The notes under the pieces are model-generated. The model was not told the DNA's origin. It made no database searches and saw only the letters and a program-made list of their open reading frames with translations. Made by a program: the position numbers and the translations under genes. Positions 23,413-32,314 of a stretch of DNA of 64,000 nucleotides are shown piece after piece. Source of the DNA: Streptomyces griseocarneus (GTDB lineage: Bacteria; Actinomycetota; Actinomycetes; Streptomycetales; Streptomycetaceae). The stretch spans positions 1 through 64,000 of the forward strand of contig PENC01000020.1 in assembly GCA_003674045.1 (NCBI GenBank), written 5' to 3'. Numbering within the stretch: position 1 is the first letter of the stretch; every line of letters starts with the position of its first letter.

Positions 23413-25113
23413 ATGACGTCCATGGTGCCCAACGCCGCCCACGACGAGCCGTCGCAGCCGGCCCTCCCGCCGATCACCATGGTCGGTCCGGACTTCCCCT
23501 TCCCGTACGACGACTACCTCGCCCACCCGGCGGGTCTCGGGCAGATACCCGCGACCGAGCACGGCACCGAGGTCGCGGTCATCGGCGGTGGCCTCTCCGG
23601 CATCATCACCGCCTACGAGCTGATGAAGATGGGCCTCAAGCCCGTCGTCTACGAGGCGGACCGGATCGGCGGGCGGCTGCGCACCGTCGGCTTCGAGGGC
23701 TGCGACCCCTCGCTGACCGCCGAGATGGGCGCGATGCGCTTCCCCCCGAGCTCCACCGCCCTCCAGTACTACATCGACCTGGTGGGCCTGGAGACCAAGC
23801 CGTTCCCCAACCCGCTGGCCCCCGAGACCCCGTCGACCGTCGTCGACCTCAAGGGCGAGTCGCACTACGCGCAGACCATCGACGACCTGCCGCCGGTCTA
23901 CCGCGAGGTCGCGGACGCGTGGAACGCCTGCCTGGAGGAGGGTGCCGACTTCACCGACATGAACCGCGCCCTGCGCGAGCGCGACGTGCCGCGCATCCGC
24001 GAGATCTGGGCGAAGCTCGTCGAGAAGCTCGACAACCAGACCTTCTACGGCTTCCTCTGCGAGTCCACCGCCTTCAAGTCCTTCCGCCACCGCGAGATCT
24101 TCGGCCAGGTCGGCTTCGGCACCGGCGGCTGGGACACCGACTTCCCCAACTCCATCCTGGAGATCCTGCGCGTCGTCTACACCGAGGCGGACGACCACCA
24201 CCGCGGCATCGTCGGCGGCAGCCAGCAGCTCCCGGTGCGGCTGTGGGAGCGCGAGCCGGAGAAGCTGGTGCACTGGGCGCCCGGCACCTCGCTGTCCTCC
24301 CTGCACGACGGCGAGCCGCGCCCGGCCGTCACCCGGCTGCACCGCACGGCGGGCAACCACATCACGGTGACCGACGCGACCGGCGACATCCGTACGTACC
24401 GGGCGGCCGTCTTCACCGCCCAGTCCTGGATGCTGCTGTCGAAGATCGCCTGCGACGACGCGCTCTTCCCCATCGACCACTGGACGGCGATGGAGCGCAC
24501 CCACTACATGGAGTCCTCCAAGCTCTTCGTCCCGGTCGACCGGCCCTTCTGGCTGGACAAGGACGAGGAGACCGGCCGTGACGTCATGTCGATGACGCTG
24601 ACGGACCGGATGACGCGCGGCACGTACCTGCTGGACAACGGGCCCGACCAGCCCGCCGTGATCTGCCTCTCCTACACCTGGTGCGACGACAGCCTCAAGT
24701 GGCTGCCGCTGTCCGCGAACGAGCGGATGGAGGTCATGCTGAAGTCGCTCGGCGAGATCTACCCCAAGGTCGACATCAGGAAGCACGTCATCGGTAACCC
24801 GGTGACCGTCTCCTGGGAGAACGAGCCCTACTTCATGGGCGCGTTCAAGGCCAACCTGCCGGGCCACTACCGCTACCAGCGGCGGCTGTTCACCCATTTC
24901 ATGCAGGACCTCCTGCCCGAGGACAAGCGCGGCCTGTTCCTCGCGGGCGACGACATCTCCTGGACGGCGGGCTGGGCGGAGGGCGCCGTGCAGACGGCGC
25001 TCAACGCGGTGTGGGGTGTCATGCGTCAGTTCGGTGGCGCCACGGATGCCGCCAACCCGGGGCCGGGCGACCTGTACGACGAGCTGGCGCCGGTCGAGCT
25101 GCCGGAGGACTAG
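23413..25113 (+). CDS. davB: L-lysine 2-monooxygenase (flavin amine oxidase family)
   Basis: A 566-residue FAD enzyme related to tryptophan and phenylalanine 2-monooxygenases and close to Pseudomonas DavB. It starts with VGPDFPFPYDDYLAHPAGLG near residue 24, which matches DavB, then the dinucleotide fold EVAVIGGGLSGIITAYELM near 56, GGRLRTVGF, and the C-terminal FAD segment LFLAGDDISWTAGWAEGAV near 515. It decarboxylates and oxidises L-lysine to 5-aminopentanamide, the substrate of the gene just upstream. The RBS is CAGGAGAG. No davT/davD genes follow, so the later steps to glutarate must be encoded elsewhere. Confidence 0.88.
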   Translation: MTSMVPNAAHDEPSQPALPPITMVGPDFPFPYDDYLAHPAGLGQIPATEHGTEVAVIGGGLSGIITAYELMKMGLKPVVYEADRIGGRLRTVGFEGCDPSLTAEMGAMRFPPSSTALQYYIDLVGLETKPFPNPLAPETPSTVVDLKGESHYAQTIDDLPPVYREVADAWNACLEEGADFTDMNRALRERDVPRIREIWAKLVEKLDNQTFYGFLCESTAFKSFRHREIFGQVGFGTGGWDTDFPNSILEILRVVYTEADDHHRGIVGGSQQLPVRLWEREPEKLVHWAPGTSLSSLHDGEPRPAVTRLHRTAGNHITVTDATGDIRTYRAAVFTAQSWMLLSKIACDDALFPIDHWTAMERTHYMESSKLFVPVDRPFWLDKDEETGRDVMSMTLTDRMTRGTYLLDNGPDQPAVICLSYTWCDDSLKWLPLSANERMEVMLKSLGEIYPKVDIRKHVIGNPVTVSWENEPYFMGAFKANLPGHYRYQRRLFTHFMQDLLPEDKRGLFLAGDDISWTAGWAEGAVQTALNAVWGVMRQFGGATDAANPGPGDLYDELAPVELPED

Positions 25114-25122
25114 GGGTTTCGT

Positions 25123-25141
25123 CCGGGGGCTCCGCCCCCGG
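25123..25141. terminator. Hairpin after davB
   Basis: CCGGGGGC-TCC-GCCCCCGG, 10 nt after the davB stop; no T-tract. A similar hairpin CCGGGGC-GCA-GCCCCGG lies at 25304-25320 next to the end of the convergent DUF5995 gene. Confidence 0.6.
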
Positions 25142-25164
25142 GCCCCTGTCGCCTATCGGGGTGC

Positions 25165-25240
25165 CGCTTGGGCTGCGCGCGGCGTCTGCGGGTCCGGTGG
25201 GGGCTTGTCGCGCAGTTCCCCGCGCCCCTGAAGGGGCACG
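25165..25240. repeat. Dispersed intergenic repeat, short form (copy 2)
   Basis: GGCTGCGCGCGGCGTCTGCGGG, a variable stretch, then CGCGCAGTTCCCCGCGCCCC and TGAAGGGGC. It lies between the convergent davB and DUF5995 genes. Confidence 0.75.
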
Positions 25241-25326
25241 GCCCCAGCCTCGTTCATCTGTCCCCCCTCGTTTGTGCCCACCGGCCGCAACCGACCGCGG
25301 GGTCCGGGGCGCAGCCCCGGGCGGGT

Positions 25327-26025
25327 TCACCCCATCGGGGTGAGGAGGCAGCGGCTCACCAGACCCACGCCCGAGTCCAGACGTTCCGTCAGGTCCTCGG
25401 CCACGTCCGGAAGGTCCCGCACCGCCCACAGGCCCCTGAAGGACGCCCACGCCGCGCCGCGAGCCGCTTCCAGGCTCCAGGCGCCCATCAGGTGGACCAG
25501 GGGATCGGCCACGTCGAGGAGGTCGGGGCCGGGGGTCAGTTCCTCCCGGACCCGTTCCTCCAGGGCGACGAGGAGTTCGCCGACGCGGTCGAAGTCGCCT
25601 TCCAGGGCGTGTGGTTCGAGCGCGAGGGCCCGGCACGTATCGGCCAGGGCGAGCGGCAGGTCGTGGCCGATGTGCGCGTTGATGCCCGCCAGGGCGAACT
25701 GGAGCGGGCGGATGCCGGGGTGCCCGCGGAGCTGGAAGAGGGGGCGCCAGCACGCGGGGGCCCGCCGCCCGGCGGCCACCCCGTCGACGGCGGCCAGATA
25801 GCGCGCGGCGAACCGTACGTCGAGCTCCGTCGCCGTCGCCCGGTCCGCGAACGCCCCGGCCGCGACGCGGCGCCCGATCTCCTCGGTGACCGTGAGGTAG
25901 ACCCGGTTGAAGACCGCGACCCCGTCCCGCGGCGGCAGGCCCCGCGCCAGCGAGCGCATCCGGGCCACGACGCCCTCGATACCGGCGATACCGGCGGGCG
26001 TCGCCCGCACCCCTGCCGTCGTCAT
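25327..26025 (-). CDS. DUF5995 family protein
   Basis: A 232-residue protein matching the DUF5995 family common in actinobacteria. Recognisable stretches are VAVFNRVYLTVTEEIG near residue 38, FARYLAAVDGV-like FAARYLAAV, and ALAGINAHIGHDLPLAL near 105, where the Asn, His and His-Asp are conserved family features. It is predicted all-helical, cytoplasmic and without a signal peptide. The biochemical function is unknown. The ATG at 26025 was chosen from in-frame starts as the first giving the family N-terminus. It converges with davB. Confidence 0.75.
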   Translation of the reverse strand: MTTAGVRATPAGIAGIEGVVARMRSLARGLPPRDGVAVFNRVYLTVTEEIGRRVAAGAFADRATATELDVRFAARYLAAVDGVAAGRRAPACWRPLFQLRGHPGIRPLQFALAGINAHIGHDLPLALADTCRALALEPHALEGDFDRVGELLVALEERVREELTPGPDLLDVADPLVHLMGAWSLEAARGAAWASFRGLWAVRDLPDVAEDLTERLDSGVGLVSRCLLTPMG

Positions 26026-26138
26026 GCGCACACAGTGGCACGGGCGTACGCGGCGCGGGGCGGGGGCGGCGGGGGATGACCGGAACGGATGACGGGGCGT
26101 CATGTCCGGACGCCCCGCCGTCCCGGCCGCCGGCCCCG

Positions 26139-27542
26139 TCAGGAGTCGCGGTGGGTCGCCTCCTGCTCGGCGGCCGCGTCGTAGCCGCTCGTCCCCGCGT
26201 CCAGCAGCGGCTCCTGCTCCTTGAGGTGGGCCGGGGCCAGGGCGCGCAGGACGTGGTAACCGGAGAGCACCACGATGGTGCCCAGCGCGATGCCGCTGAG
26301 CTCGAAGTTGTTGCTGATCTTCAGGCTGACGCCGCCGATGCCGATGATGATGCCCGCGGCGACCGGCACCAGGTTCAGCGGATTGCGCAGGTCGACCTTG
26401 TTGTGGACCCAGATCTGCGCGCCGAGCAGGCCGATCATGCCGTAGAGGATGACGGTGATGCCGCCCAGCACACCGCCGGGCACGGCCGCCACGACGGCGC
26501 CGAACTTCGGGCAGACACCGAAGAGCAGGGCGAAGCCCGCGGCCGCCCAGTAGGCGGCGGTGGAGTAGACCCGGGTGGCCGCCATGACGCCGATGTTCTC
26601 GGAGTAGGTGGTGTTGGCCGGGCCGCCGACCGCGGTGGAGATCATCGTCGCCACACCGTCCGCGGAGATCGCGGTGCCGAGCTGGTCGTCCAGCGGGTCG
26701 CCGGTCATCTCGCCGACGGCCTTGACGTGCCCGGCGTTCTCGGCGATCAGGGCGATGACGACCGGCAGGGCCACGAGGATCGCGGACCAGCTGAACGCCG
26801 GCCCGTGCAGTGTGGGCAGGCCGATCCAGTCGGCCTTGGAGACCCCCGAGAGGTCGAGGCGCCAGTGGTCCACGGCCTCGGGCCCGCCGTTCACCGAGTG
26901 GATCTTTCCGAAGACCCGGTCGAACAGCCAGGAGACGCCGTAGCCGAAGAGCAGCCCCAGGAAGATGGCGATGCGGGACCAGAACCCGCGCAGGCACACC
27001 ACACAGAGCCCGGTGACGAGCATCGTCAGCAACGCTGTCCACTGGTCCTGCGGCCAGTACGTCCTGGCCGTGACCGGTGCGAGGTTGAAGCCGATCAGCA
27101 TGACCACGGCACCGGTGACCACCGGCGGCATCGCCGCGTGGATGATGCCCGCGCCGAACTTCCGTACGGCCAGGCCGCTCAGGAGCAGCACCGCGCCGAC
27201 CGCGAAGATCGCGCCGGTGACGGCCGCGCTGCCGCCGCCCTGCGCCCGGATGATCGCGGCGACCCCCACGAAGGAGAGGCTGCACCCCAGGTAGCTGGGC
27301 ACCCGGCCGCGCGTCGCCAGCAGGAAGAGGATCGTCGCGACACCGGACATCATGATCGCGAGGTTGGGGTCGAGCCCCATGAGGACCGGGGCGACGAACG
27401 ACGCGCCGAACATGGCGACCACATGCTGCGCGCCGAGGCCCGCGGTCCGGGGCCACGAGAGCCGCTCGTCCGGCCTGACGACGGCTCCGGGGGCCGGGGT
27501 GCGCCCGTCCCCGTGGAGAGTCCAGCGCACGCCAAGGCCCAT
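26139..27542 (-). CDS. NCS2-family uracil/xanthine permease
   Basis: A 467-residue nucleobase:cation symporter with about 12-14 membrane segments. NCS2 signatures are clear: QHVVAMFGASFVAPVLMG near residue 39, ALIAENAGHVKAVGEMTG near 262 (the QE/AE motif with the substrate-binding Glu), GPANTTYSENIGVMAATR near 302, and ISNNFELSG near 410. These resemble UraA/PyrP-type uracil permeases more than xanthine permeases. The ~40-residue tail is hydrophilic. It stands alone, with DUF5995 114 nt downstream. A pyrimidine-responsive leader was not recognised in the 219-bp divergent gap to the secreted-protein gene. Confidence 0.88.
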   Translation of the reverse strand: MGLGVRWTLHGDGRTPAPGAVVRPDERLSWPRTAGLGAQHVVAMFGASFVAPVLMGLDPNLAIMMSGVATILFLLATRGRVPSYLGCSLSFVGVAAIIRAQGGGSAAVTGAIFAVGAVLLLSGLAVRKFGAGIIHAAMPPVVTGAVVMLIGFNLAPVTARTYWPQDQWTALLTMLVTGLCVVCLRGFWSRIAIFLGLLFGYGVSWLFDRVFGKIHSVNGGPEAVDHWRLDLSGVSKADWIGLPTLHGPAFSWSAILVALPVVIALIAENAGHVKAVGEMTGDPLDDQLGTAISADGVATMISTAVGGPANTTYSENIGVMAATRVYSTAAYWAAAGFALLFGVCPKFGAVVAAVPGGVLGGITVILYGMIGLLGAQIWVHNKVDLRNPLNLVPVAAGIIIGIGGVSLKISNNFELSGIALGTIVVLSGYHVLRALAPAHLKEQEPLLDAGTSGYDAAAEQEATHRDS

Positions 27543-27761
27543 GAGTGCTCCAAAAGGTTCGCAGTGGGGGGAATCCGGACCATGTTAAGTGGCCGCACCC
27601 CGTGCATCCGGCCGCCGTGCGCCACCCGGGAGGGGGTGTGGCTGCTGCAACCGAGGGAATCCCTGGTCCGTATGACTGTATGACCGTGAAGTCGTGCTGT
27701 TTCGCGCGCTGTGCGAGGTATGGGTCTCTGTGTCCGATTCCTGCGAATCCAGGAGACACAC

Positions 27762-28157
27762 ATGCGTAAGCTCGTCGGCCGCACCGCGGCCGCCGCCTTC
27801 CTCGCCGCGGCCGCCGTCGTTCCGATCGCCGGTGTGGCACAGGCCGCCCCGGCCACCCCCACGGTCCAGGCGTGGCACCACGACCACGACCACGACGGTG
27901 ACCACGGTCGCTGGGACCACGACCGCGACCACGGCCGCTGGGACCACCACGGCCGCGGTGACGACTGCGACCGTGGCTGGGGTGACCGTGGCTGGGGCGA
28001 CGGCCGCTGGGGCCACCGTCACCACCACGAGGACTGTGATGGCTGGGGCTGGGGTGGCGGCTGGGATCGTCACGAAGGCTGCGGCCGTGAGGGCTGGGGC
28101 CGCGGGTGGGGCGGCGGCTGGGGCGGCTGGGGCGGTGGCCTCTTCGGCATCCTCTGA
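27762..28157 (+). CDS. Secreted His/Trp/Gly/Asp-rich low-complexity protein
   Basis: A 131-residue protein. Residues 1-28 (MRKLVGRTAAAAFLAAAA...GVAQA) form a Sec signal peptide with cleavage likely after AQA. The mature part has no fold signature: first an HDHDHDGDHGRWDHDRDHG-like His/Asp region, then GWGDRGWGDGRWGHRHHHED repeats, ending GWGGGWGGWGGGLFGIL. There are a few cysteines (DDCDRG, HEDCDG, HEGCGR). It may bind metal ions or coat the cell surface; no family is recognised. ATG at 27762 is set by AGGAGA at 27751 and the signal peptide. Confidence 0.75.
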   Translation: MRKLVGRTAAAAFLAAAAVVPIAGVAQAAPATPTVQAWHHDHDHDGDHGRWDHDRDHGRWDHHGRGDDCDRGWGDRGWGDGRWGHRHHHEDCDGWGWGGGWDRHEGCGREGWGRGWGGGWGGWGGGLFGIL

Positions 28158-28213
28158 CCGGTGACCACCGGTTGACGGGCCGTACGGCTCCCCGCACGGG
28201 GTGGCCGTACGGC

Positions 28214-29425
28214 TCACCGCCGTTCGACGACCGGGGGGCGCAACGCCGTCGCGCCGGCGACAAGACCCACCGTCAGTACCGTCACCACCCCGAAGGACGC
28301 CGTCAGCGACGCCGCGTCGGCGATCTGCCCGATCACCGCGGGGGCCACGAGGCCCGAGGTGTACGTGATGGTCGCGACGCCCGCGATCGACTGCGCGGGT
28401 GCCGGTCCGGCGCGGCCCGCCGCCGCGAAGGCGAGGGGGACGACGACGGCCACCCCGACGCCGATCAGCGCGAAGCCCGCGATCGCGGAGACCGGTCCGT
28501 GCGCCCAGACGACGAGCACCCCGCCGGCCGTGGCCGCCGCGCCCCCGGCCCGTACCGTCCGCACGGGTCCGAAGCGCCGCACGAGGGCGTCGCCCGCCAG
28601 CCGGGTCGCGGCCATCGTGCAGGAGAAGGCGGTGGTGCAGCCCGCCGCGACGCCCGGGTCCGCGCCGATGACATCGCGGAGGTAGACCGCCGACCAGTCC
28701 AGGCTCGCGCCCTCGGCGAACACCGCGCAGAACCCCACCGCGCCGATGACCAGTGCCGCGCGCGGCGGCAGCGAGAAACGCGGCGGGGGACGCTCGTCGG
28801 CGGGCGTGCGCACGTAGAGCACCCGGTGGCAGGCGAGCACTCCGAGCACGGTGAGCAGCGCCGCCGCGATCCCGAGATGGACCCGCGCGTCCGTACCGGC
28901 GTGCGCGGCGACGGTCCCCACCGCCGAACCCGCCAGCGCCCCCGCGCTCCACATCCCGTGCAGCCCCGACATGATCGAGCGGCCGAGCCGTTCCTCCGTC
29001 TCGACGCCGAGCGCGTTCATCAGGACGTCCGCCATGCCCGAGGCCGCGCCGTAGACGGCGAGGGCCCCGCACAGCGCGAGCAGCCCCGGCGCGAGCGCGG
29101 GCAGTGCCAGCGACCCGCACCATGACGCGAGCAGCAGCCGCAACGCCGCCCGCGAACCGAGCCGGTGGGCCATCCGCCCCGCGAGCGGCATCGCCAGCGA
29201 CGCGCCGATCGCCGGGAACGCGAGCGCCAGCCCCAGACCGCCCGCGTCCACCCCCGCGTGCCCCTGGATCCAGGGGATGCGGGTCGCGAAATTGCCCGTG
29301 ACCGCGCCGTGCACCGCGAACACCGCGGCCACCGCGTACCGCGCCCGGCGTAACCGGGCCGCCCCGCCGTCCGTGTCCCCCGTGGTCTCCGCCTTCTCCG
29401 CCTTCTCCGTGTTCTCCGGGCCCAT
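28214..29425 (-). CDS. MFS transporter
   Basis: A 403-residue major facilitator with about 12 membrane segments after a hydrophilic ~28-residue N-terminus. The first helix region reads YAVAAVFAVHGAVTGNFATRIPWIQ and the loop 2-3 motif is GRMAHRLGSR near residue 85. This resembles the YbjJ-like MFS branch. The substrate is unknown. It diverges from the riboflavin operon across 485 bp, which contains a long inverted repeat and the FMN riboswitch on the other strand. RBS on the coding strand is GGGAGG. No evidence ties it to flavin transport. Confidence 0.82.
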   Translation of the reverse strand: MGPENTEKAEKAETTGDTDGGAARLRRARYAVAAVFAVHGAVTGNFATRIPWIQGHAGVDAGGLGLALAFPAIGASLAMPLAGRMAHRLGSRAALRLLLASWCGSLALPALAPGLLALCGALAVYGAASGMADVLMNALGVETEERLGRSIMSGLHGMWSAGALAGSAVGTVAAHAGTDARVHLGIAAALLTVLGVLACHRVLYVRTPADERPPPRFSLPPRAALVIGAVGFCAVFAEGASLDWSAVYLRDVIGADPGVAAGCTTAFSCTMAATRLAGDALVRRFGPVRTVRAGGAAATAGGVLVVWAHGPVSAIAGFALIGVGVAVVVPLAFAAAGRAGPAPAQSIAGVATITYTSGLVAPAVIGQIADAASLTASFGVVTVLTVGLVAGATALRPPVVERR

Positions 29426-29546
29426 GGACGCGCATCCTCCCGGACCGGCCCGGGCCGTGCGACCCGATTACCCGATCGGCATCCTCGCCTGCCCGTGCGA
29501 GGAGTATCACCGTGGACACCACGCGGGCCGTCGGCGTACGCTCAAA

Positions 29547-29590
29547 GGCGTCGGACCTGCAGTGTTCATGGAACGTGCAGGTCAGACGCC
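29547..29590. promoter_or_regulatory. 44-nt imperfect inverted repeat upstream of the FMN riboswitch
   Basis: GGCGTC-G-GACCTGCA pairs with TGCAGGTC-A-GACGCC: 14 bp around one mismatch, with a 14-nt loop. It is 33 nt before the riboswitch. It could be an operator for the divergent MFS gene, or a hairpin in the rib leader; a T-tract is missing. Nothing else was seen between 29426 and 29546 except likely promoters. Confidence 0.5.
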
Positions 29591-29622
29591 ATGCAGCTAC
29601 AGACATATACGTTTTCAACGCA

Positions 29623-29749
29623 GCGCACTCCGGGGTCGGTGAAATTCCGAACCGGCGGTTACAGTCCGCGACCCGGCCGCAGCCAGCGGCCGGTTGACCA
29701 GGTGAAATTCCTGGACCGACGGTTAAAGTCCGGATGGGAGGCAGTGCGC
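29623..29749 (+). ncRNA. FMN riboswitch (RFN element)
   Basis: All hallmarks of the RFN element are present in order: GGTGAAATTCCGAACCGGCGG near 29638, ACAGTCCGC, a variable stem-loop, GGTGAAATTCCTGGACCGACGG near 29701, TTAAAGTCCGGATGGGAGGC, and closing P1 arms GCGCACT (29623-29629) with AGTGCGC (29743-29749). FMN binding shuts off expression of the riboflavin operon. The ribD GTG is 161 nt downstream; a switch by RBS occlusion or termination in that stretch cannot be told apart by eye. Confidence 0.97.
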
Positions 29750-29910
29750 GGCGGGCTCGTCCACCCGGCGCACCCCGCGGGGTGATCCGCATCGCATATC
29801 CGGTGCCGGATCCCCTTCGTGGCACCCGTGCATCCCGGTGGCGTTCCCGCTCGATCCGTCGTCCCGTACGACAGCCCCGGAGTCCGTGCCCGAAGAGGCA
29901 GGAGGACCCG

Positions 29911-31038
29911 GTGGCCACCCGAGAGAGCACCGTCGAAGCCGACGCGATGCGCCGGGCCGTCGCACTCGCCGCCCGCGCCCTCGGGTCCACCAGCCCCAAC
30001 CCCGTCGTGGGCTGTGTCCTCCTGGATGCCGAAGGCCGCACCGTCGGCGAGGGCTGGCACCGGCGCGCGGGCGGGCCGCACGCCGAGGTCGAGGCGCTCC
30101 GCGACGCGGCCGCGTCCGGCCACGACGTCCGCGGCGGCACCGCCGTCGTCACCCTCGAACCCTGCAACCACACCGGCCGCACGGGCCCCTGCGCCCAGGC
30201 GCTCGCCGACGCGGGCGTGGCCCGCGTCGTCTACGCCGTCGCCGACCCCACCCCGACCGCCGGCGGAGGCGCGGCCGCCCTCGCCGCCGCCGGGATCGAC
30301 ACCGAGGGCGGGCTGCTCGCCGACGAGGCCGCCGCGGGCAACGCCGCCTGGCTCACCGCCGTGCTGCGCCGCCGCCCCTTCGTCCTGTGGAAGTACGCCG
30401 CCACGCTCGACGGCCGCAGCGCCGCCGCCGACGGCACCAGCCGCTGGATCACCTCCGCCGCGGCCCGCGCGGACGTCCACCGGCTGCGCGCCGAGGCCGA
30501 CGCCGTGGTCGTGGGCGCGGGCACCCTCCGCGCCGACGACCCCCACCTCGCCGTACGCGGCCGGGACGGCGACGTGCCCGTCACGCAGCCGCTGCGGGTC
30601 GTCCTCGACACCCACGCCTCCGTCAAGCCCGGCGCCCGCGTCCTCGACGACGCGGCGCCCACCCTGATCGCCGTCGGCGAGCACGCCGACACCCGCCACC
30701 TGCCCGGCGTCGACGTCGTACGGCTGCCCCACGACGGGACCGGCCTCGACGTCCACGCCCTGCTCACCGAGTTGTACGGGCGCGGCATCCGCTCCGTCCT
30801 GCTGGAGGGCGGCCCGGCCCTGGCCGGGTCGTTCGTCGCCGCGGGCGCCGTCGACCGGGTCGTCGGCTATCTCGCGCCCGCGCTGCTCGGCGCCGGGCCG
30901 ACCGCCCTGGGCGACGCGGGCATCGGCACGATCGCCCGCGCCCTGCGCCTGGACGTGACCGACGTCGCCCGCCTCGGCCCCGACCTGCGGATCACCGCGA
31001 CCCCCACCGCCTCCATCACCGCCCCTGAGGAGAACTGA
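29911..31038 (+). CDS. ribD: Bifunctional diaminohydroxyphosphoribosylaminopyrimidine deaminase/reductase
   Basis: A 375-residue RibD. The N-terminal deaminase (to about residue 150) has SPNPVVGCVLLD, the zinc ligands in PHAEVEAL and PCNHTGRTGPC. The C-terminal NADPH reductase (about 150-370) has KYAATLDGRSAAADGTSRWI, VGAGTLRADDPHL and VLLEGGPALAGSF. It performs steps two and three of pyrimidine processing in riboflavin synthesis. GTG at 29911 is set by GGAGGA at 29901. It begins the rib operon under the FMN riboswitch and is followed by ribE after 2 nt. Confidence 0.96.
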   Translation: MATRESTVEADAMRRAVALAARALGSTSPNPVVGCVLLDAEGRTVGEGWHRRAGGPHAEVEALRDAAASGHDVRGGTAVVTLEPCNHTGRTGPCAQALADAGVARVVYAVADPTPTAGGGAAALAAAGIDTEGGLLADEAAAGNAAWLTAVLRRRPFVLWKYAATLDGRSAAADGTSRWITSAAARADVHRLRAEADAVVVGAGTLRADDPHLAVRGRDGDVPVTQPLRVVLDTHASVKPGARVLDDAAPTLIAVGEHADTRHLPGVDVVRLPHDGTGLDVHALLTELYGRGIRSVLLEGGPALAGSFVAAGAVDRVVGYLAPALLGAGPTALGDAGIGTIARALRLDVTDVARLGPDLRITATPTASITAPEEN

Positions 31039-31040
31039 CA

Positions 31041-31649
31041 GTGTTCACCGGAATCGTCGAAGAGCTGGGCGAGGTCGTCGCCGTCGAGAACCGCGGCGAC
31101 TCCTCGCTGTTCCGGCTGCGCGGCCCCCTCGTCACCGACGGCGCGCGGCACGGCGACTCGATCGCCGTCAACGGCGTCTGCCTCACCGTCGTGGACACCG
31201 CGGACGGCGAGTTCACCGCGGATGTGATGGCGGAGTCCCTCAAGCGCTCCAGCCTCGGCGCCCTCGCCGTCGGCTCCCGGGTGAACCTGGAGCGGCCCAT
31301 GGCGCTCGGCGGACGCCTCGGCGGCCACCTCGTCCAGGGGCATGTCGACGGCACCGGCACCATCCTCGAACGGGTGCCCGGCGAGCACTGGGAGATCGTG
31401 AAGATCTCCCTCCCCGCGGAGCTCGCCCGCTACGTCGTCGACAAGGGCTCCATCACCGTCGACGGCATCAGCCTCACCGTGGTCGAGGCGGGCGCGGAGC
31501 ACTTCACCGTCAGCCTCATCCCCACCACCCTCCAGCTCACCACCCTGGGCATCAAGCAGACCGGCGACCCCGTCAACCTCGAGGTCGACGTCCTGGCCAA
31601 GTACGTCGAGCGGCTGCTGGGCGACGACCGTACGGAGAAGACACAGTGA
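31041..31649 (+). CDS. ribE: Riboflavin synthase alpha chain
   Basis: A 202-residue riboflavin synthase built of two similar lumazine-binding halves. The first begins MFTGIVEELGEV, the second GHLVQGHVDGTGTIL near residue 95. SIAVNGVCLTV and SITVDGISLTVV are the paired motifs. It dismutates two 6,7-dimethyl-8-ribityllumazines to riboflavin. GTG start with GAGGAG upstream; its stop overlaps the ribM start by 4 nt. Confidence 0.96.
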   Translation: MFTGIVEELGEVVAVENRGDSSLFRLRGPLVTDGARHGDSIAVNGVCLTVVDTADGEFTADVMAESLKRSSLGALAVGSRVNLERPMALGGRLGGHLVQGHVDGTGTILERVPGEHWEIVKISLPAELARYVVDKGSITVDGISLTVVEAGAEHFTVSLIPTTLQLTTLGIKQTGDPVNLEVDVLAKYVERLLGDDRTEKTQ

Positions 31650-32314
31650 CCGCACTGAACTGGCTCAACGGCGAGGCGTTCGCCCTCTTCGGCCAGCACG
31701 TCATCTGGTCCGACATGATCGGCAACACCGTCGGCCTCGCCGCCCTCGCCCTCGGCTGGCGGCGCTCCATATGGACCTGGCCCGCCCAGTTCGCCTCCGG
31801 CGTGATCCTCGTGGCCGCCTACCTCTCCGCCCACCTCAGCGGCGGCGTCGGCAAGCAGCTCCTCGTCATCGGCGTCGCCGTGTGGGGCTGGCGGCAGTGG
31901 CAGCGCGGCAGGCAGGACGCCCAGGACGGCTCGATCGCCGTGCGCTTCGCCTCCTGGCGCGAGCGCGCCGCGCTGATCGCGGGCACCGCCGCGGGCACGC
32001 TCGCCGTGGGCGGCCTCTTCACCGCCGTGCCCGACCTGTCCTGGAACCCCTGGCCGGACGCCTACATCTTCGTCGGCACGCTCGCCGCGATGGTCTGCCA
32101 GGCCCGCGGCCTCGTCGAATTCTGGTTCGCCTGGCTGCTCGTGGACGTCGTCGGTGTGCCGCTCGCCTTCAGCAGCGGCCTCGCCTTCTCCGGCCTCGTC
32201 TACGTCGTGTACTTCGCGCTCGTCCTGTGGGGCATGCGCGACTGGTGGCAGCGCTCCCGCGTCCGTACGGGCGACGGCGCGCAGCCCGCACTGGAAGGAG
32301 CACTCTCCTCATGA
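31646..32314 (+). CDS. ribM: RibM-type riboflavin transporter (PnuC family)
   Basis: A 222-residue membrane protein of the PnuC family with about 7 hydrophobic segments. GNTVGLAALALGWRRSIW near residue 25 and IGVAVWGWRQWQRG near 75 carry the WxxW features of the family. Family members inside actinobacterial rib operons (RibM/PnuX) are facilitators for riboflavin or roseoflavin rather than nicotinamide riboside. GTG start overlapping ribE (GTGA), and its stop overlaps the ribBA start, so it is fully embedded and FMN-regulated. Confidence 0.88.
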   Translation: MTALNWLNGEAFALFGQHVIWSDMIGNTVGLAALALGWRRSIWTWPAQFASGVILVAAYLSAHLSGGVGKQLLVIGVAVWGWRQWQRGRQDAQDGSIAVRFASWRERAALIAGTAAGTLAVGGLFTAVPDLSWNPWPDAYIFVGTLAAMVCQARGLVEFWFAWLLVDVVGVPLAFSSGLAFSGLVYVVYFALVLWGMRDWWQRSRVRTGDGAQPALEGALSS

